DNA from: Sphingopyxis sp. DBS4
GTDB taxonomy: Bacteria > Pseudomonadota > Alphaproteobacteria > Sphingomonadales > Sphingomonadaceae
Assembly: GCF_024628865.1 (NCBI RefSeq)
Contig: NZ_CP102384.1
Location: 2,801,001 to 2,865,000, forward strand
Direction: 5' to 3'
DNA length: 64,000 nt
The notes under the pieces: model-generated
Database searches by the model: none
The model's input: the letters and a program-made list of their open reading frames with translations, nothing else
Told to the model about the DNA's origin: nothing
Shown here: piece after piece, positions 61,212-64,000 of the stretch
Layout: every line of letters starts with the position of its first letter
Position numbering within the stretch: the stretch's first letter is position 1
Translations under genes and position numbers: made by a program

Positions 61212-62813
61212 ATGAAATTCATCACCGCCGCCACGCTCGCCTTCGCTCTCGCCGGCTGCGCCACCGCGCAGTCGAAGGAAGCGCGCCCCGCGACCGAAAA
61301 GCCCGTCCCCGACGAACCGATGTTCGCAGCCACCGAGGTCGAGAGTCGCGGCTCGGTGACCGTCGGCGGCGTCGCCATTCCCTATCGCGCGGTCGCGGGC
61401 ACGCTGGTCATCCACCCGAAGGGCTGGGACGATACCGTCCCGATCGAGCGCAAACGCGACAAGGACGCCGCCGAGGACGTCCCCAATTCCGAAGCCTCGA
61501 TGTTCTACACCGCCTATTTCAAAGAGGGCGCGCCCGCCGACAGCCGCCCCGTCACCTTCCTCTTCAACGGCGGCCCCGGTTCGCCGACGCTCTGGCTCCA
61601 CATGGGCGCCTATGGCCCGGTGCGCGTCGAAACGCCCGATCTGGCACACGGCAGCGCCCCCTATCGCACCGTCGCCAACGACCAGAGCCTGCTCGACGTC
61701 AGCGACCTCGTCTTCGTCGACGCCCCCGGCACCGGCTTCAGCCGCGTCGCGGGCAAGGACAAGGCGAAGGCGTGGTTCGGCGTCGATCAGGATATCCACG
61801 CCTTCACGATCTTCGTCCGCGATTTCCTGTCGAAATACGGCCGCTGGAAATCGCCCAAATATCTTTATGGCGAAAGCTATGGGACGATGCGCGCGGCGGG
61901 AATGACGCTCGCGCTGCAGAAACAGGACATCGACCTCAATGGCGTCATCCTGCTTTCCGACATATTGAACTGGGATCTGATCCCCGACGATCCGCAGCTT
62001 AATCCGGGCGTCGACCTCCCCTATGTGGTGTCGCTCCCGACCTATGCCGCGACCGCCTGGTATCACAAGCGCGCCGGTGCGGGCCGCGACCTCGCCTCCT
62101 GGCTCGCCGAGGCCGAGACCTTCGCAACCGGCGACTACACGCTCGCGCTGATGAAGGGCAACGACCTCTCCGATGCCGAGCGGCAGGCGGTCGCGACGAA
62201 GCTCCACGCCTTCACCGGCCTCTCCGTCGACTATCTGCTGAGGACCAACCTCCGCATCGAATATGGCGCGCTGCAAAAGGAACTGCTCGCCGACAAGGGG
62301 CTGACGACGGGCACGCTCGACACCCGCTTCACCGGCGCGACGCTCGATCCGTTGAGCAAGGTCGCGTCGAACGACCCGCAGGGCAGCGCGATCGGCGCGG
62401 CGTATACGGCCGCCTTCAACGACTATGTGCGCGGCACGCTCGGCTATGGCGCGGGGACGCATTATGAGGGCGGGCTCGATGTCTATTCGAGCTGGGACTA
62501 CAAGCACCGCCCGCCCGGCGCCGACCGCGCGCTGATCGCGCTCCCCAACGTCCTCCCCGACCTCGCGGTCGCGATGAAGCAGAATCCGAAGATGAAGCTG
62601 CTCGTCACCGGCGGCTATTTCGACGTCTCGACCCCCTATTTCGCCGGGAAGTACGAACTGAGGCACCTTCCCGTCCCGAAGGAGCTCCAGGCAAACATCG
62701 CCTATAAATATTATAGCTCGGGCCACATGGTCTATGTGAACCCCGCGCTGCTCGGCGAGATGCACAGCGACGTCGCCGACTTCATCCGGCGGACCGACGG
62801 GATCGGCGAATAA
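61212..62813 (+). CDS. S10-type serine carboxypeptidase-like lipoprotein
   Basis: 533 residues. The N-terminus MKFITAATLAFALAGC has a lipobox. The alpha/beta-hydrolase core follows: TFLFNGGPGSPTLWLHMGA (oxyanion hole), VFVDAPGTGFSRV, the nucleophile in YLYGESYGTMRAAG, the Asp near GGYFDVSTPYF and the His in YYSSGHMVYV. It is a peptidase S10-like protein, probably periplasmic and membrane-anchored. Its stop codon overlaps the next start by one base. Confidence 0.9.
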   Translation: MKFITAATLAFALAGCATAQSKEARPATEKPVPDEPMFAATEVESRGSVTVGGVAIPYRAVAGTLVIHPKGWDDTVPIERKRDKDAAEDVPNSEASMFYTAYFKEGAPADSRPVTFLFNGGPGSPTLWLHMGAYGPVRVETPDLAHGSAPYRTVANDQSLLDVSDLVFVDAPGTGFSRVAGKDKAKAWFGVDQDIHAFTIFVRDFLSKYGRWKSPKYLYGESYGTMRAAGMTLALQKQDIDLNGVILLSDILNWDLIPDDPQLNPGVDLPYVVSLPTYAATAWYHKRAGAGRDLASWLAEAETFATGDYTLALMKGNDLSDAERQAVATKLHAFTGLSVDYLLRTNLRIEYGALQKELLADKGLTTGTLDTRFTGATLDPLSKVASNDPQGSAIGAAYTAAFNDYVRGTLGYGAGTHYEGGLDVYSSWDYKHRPPGADRALIALPNVLPDLAVAMKQNPKMKLLVTGGYFDVSTPYFAGKYELRHLPVPKELQANIAYKYYSSGHMVYVNPALLGEMHSDVADFIRRTDGIGE

Positions 62814-63184
62814 TGCGGAGCTTTCCTCCTGCCCCCGACCTGCATTTCCTGATCGGAAAACAGTTGGGGCAGGTTTGTCTGGATCCCAATTCGGTCCAGC
62901 TTCATTTCTGGAACGGCGGCGGCATCCATATCGACCATGACGTCGATCATGTGACGAAGAGCGGACAATCCTGCCGCTACGATTGCGCGGCCCACACGGG
63001 TCCGCCTCTCCTTCTCCATCGCCTGATCGCCCGAACCATCGCCTCGATCGACGTCGAACCGTTCCGCCTCGCGCTCCTATTCGACGACGGGCAGTGCCTG
63101 ATCCTCCATTCGGAAGAAAGCGCCTTCGAATGCGGCCATATTTGGCAAAGCGACGACGATGCTTCCGAGATGATCGTTTACTGA
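62813..63184 (+). CDS. Conserved-looking small protein of unknown function
   Basis: 123 residues, soluble, with LHFLIGKQLGQVCLDPNSVQ at the start and FRLALLFDDGQCLILHSEES near the end. These alternating strands resemble small DUF6188-like proteins, but I am not certain. The ATG overlaps the TAA of the peptidase gene, so it is co-translated. The 183 bp after it hold the repeat at 63238-63326. Confidence 0.7.
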   Translation: MRSFPPAPDLHFLIGKQLGQVCLDPNSVQLHFWNGGGIHIDHDVDHVTKSGQSCRYDCAAHTGPPLLLHRLIARTIASIDVEPFRLALLFDDGQCLILHSEESAFECGHIWQSDDDASEMIVY

Positions 63185-63237
63185 AACCGCCGACGCGCGG
63201 TGGCTTCGTCCGGCAGAGCAGCGGGATCGAATAATAT

Positions 63238-63326
63238 GTGTGTCCCCGCGAAGGCGGGGACCCAGAGCGTCAAGGACAGGGCACACGCTGTGTAACTCTG
63301 GGTCCCCGCCTTCGCGGGGACACACG
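63238..63326. repeat. Perfect 30-bp inverted repeat (tccccgcgaaggcgggga family)
   Basis: The arms at 63238-63267 and 63297-63326 are exact inverted copies; each also contains its own short hairpin (ccccgcgaaggcgggg). The loop is 29 bases. It is a third repeat family in the window. Confidence 0.88.
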
Positions 63327-63367
63327 GCAGCTTCATTAAAAACCGATCACGCCCTACAGCCCCACCC

Positions 63368-64000
63368 ATGCGCCCCGATTCGCCGTCCCCGCTGATCCCC
63401 TTTCTCGTAGCCTGCGCGGGGATCGCGACCTATTCGGCGATGGACGTGCTGATGAAGGGGCTGTCGATCGGCATCGGCGCCTATAACGCCGTGTTCTGGC
63501 GCACCGGCGCGGGCGCACTGCTCAGCGGGGCGCTCTATTTCGCGATGCGCCCCGCGATGCCCGACGCGCCGACGATGCGCATCCACGCGTGGCGCGCGCT
63601 GTTCGTCGCGGGGATGGCGATCACCTTCTTCTGGGCGCTCGCGCGGCTGCCGATGGCCGAAGCCATTGCGCTCGCCTTTGTCGCGCCGCTGCTGACGCTC
63701 TACATGGCGGCGATCTTCCTCGGCGAGAAGATCGGTCCGCGCTCGATCGCCGCTTCGATGCTCGGGCTGATCGGCGTGATCGTCATCGTCGCGGGCAAAC
63801 TCGGCGGCGGCGACTATGCGCCCGAAGCCTTATGGGCGGTCGGCGCGGTGTTCCTGTCGGCGGTCTTCTACGCCTACAACCTCATCCTCGCGCGGCGGCA
63901 GGCGAAGATGGCGGGGCCGATGGAGATCGCCTTCTTCCAGAATCTGTTCGTCACCCTGTTCCTTGCGCTCGGCGCGCCGTGGTTCGCCGTGGTGCCCGAC
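63368..64000 (+). CDS. EamA/DMT-family transporter, N-terminal part (runs off the window)
   Basis: 211 residues are visible, with seven membrane helices. The first EamA repeat includes FLVACAGIATYSAMDVLMKG, VFWRTGAGALLSG, FFWALARLPMAEAIALAF and APLLTLYMAAIFLGEKIGPR. The second begins ALWAVGAVFLSAVFYAYN. Such proteins export or import metabolites; the substrate is unknown. The start ATG 63368 lies 41 bp after the repeat. Confidence 0.9.
   Translation, partial: MRPDSPSPLIPFLVACAGIATYSAMDVLMKGLSIGIGAYNAVFWRTGAGALLSGALYFAMRPAMPDAPTMRIHAWRALFVAGMAITFFWALARLPMAEAIALAFVAPLLTLYMAAIFLGEKIGPRSIAASMLGLIGVIVIVAGKLGGGDYAPEALWAVGAVFLSAVFYAYNLILARRQAKMAGPMEIAFFQNLFVTLFLALGAPWFAVVPD

Overview
The window reads as chromosome of a sphingomonad-type alphaproteobacterium, most like Sphingopyxis (inference from gene content, not a database match). 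It has high GC and dense coding, five TonB-dependent receptor genes plus a fragment of a sixth, a PhoK-like alkaline phosphatase, Tat-exported periplasmic enzymes and several families of palindromic intergenic repeats.

Region 1 (1-18.8 kb) starts with the 5' part of folE, then two convergent TonB-dependent receptors and a cytochrome b561. It continues with the most distinctive locus: a minus-strand run of ten genes from 17972 down to 7286. In transcription order these are the large subunit of a tryptophan tryptophylquinone (TTQ) amine dehydrogenase (aauB), mauE, mauD, the TTQ-bearing small subunit (aauA), two monohaem cytochromes c, a TonB-dependent receptor broken by a one-base frameshift, an aldehyde dehydrogenase and two AMP-forming acyl-CoA synthetases. 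Most junctions are 4-base ATGA overlaps. A TetR-family gene is divergent from it, and a perfect 14-bp palindrome lies inside a sigma70-like promoter between them. I read this as a self-contained route: take up an amine, oxidise it in the periplasm, pass electrons to cytochrome c, oxidise the aldehyde to an acid and activate it with CoA. No mauG-like gene is present.

Region 2 (18.8-27.8 kb) is a carbohydrate/sulfate-ester utilisation locus: TonB-dependent receptor, Tat-exported sulfatase, family 3 glycoside hydrolase, LacI regulator with a palindromic operator in the receptor promoter, and a divergent formylglycine-generating enzyme that would activate the sulfatase.

Region 3 (27.8-33.5 kb) is a scar. 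It holds a short-chain dehydrogenase remnant, a siderophore-receptor operon whose PepSY membrane gene is truncated, fragments of a TonB receptor and of xdhB joined end to end, a truncated IS3-family element, a decayed tyrosine integrase beside tRNA-Gln(UUG), and a 146-bp hairpin element reaching into the ilvE stop codon.

Region 4 (33.4-55.8 kb) is mostly core: ilvE, a MarR regulator, proC, phoK-like, a DsbD-type reductase with a compositionally odd middle, a TlyA-type methyltransferase, TspO, UbiK-like and YbjN. Then comes a methionine operon (ArsR-methyltransferase regulator, metF, split metH with an acetyltransferase between the halves) driven from a promoter that contains a dyad and predicts a leaderless mRNA. 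Small lipoproteins, a DJ-1 protein, a 270-bp MITE-like element, a GNAT, an S41 peptidase and a membrane acyltransferase follow.

Region 5 (55.9-64 kb) has a membrane-anchored LytTR regulator gene cut in two by a complete IS3-family element with a 4-bp target duplication, then an acyl-CoA carboxylase beta subunit, a thioredoxin-fold protein, a short-chain dehydrogenase, an S10-type peptidase, an unknown protein and the start of an EamA transporter. The two IS copies are direct repeats about 24.6 kb apart.
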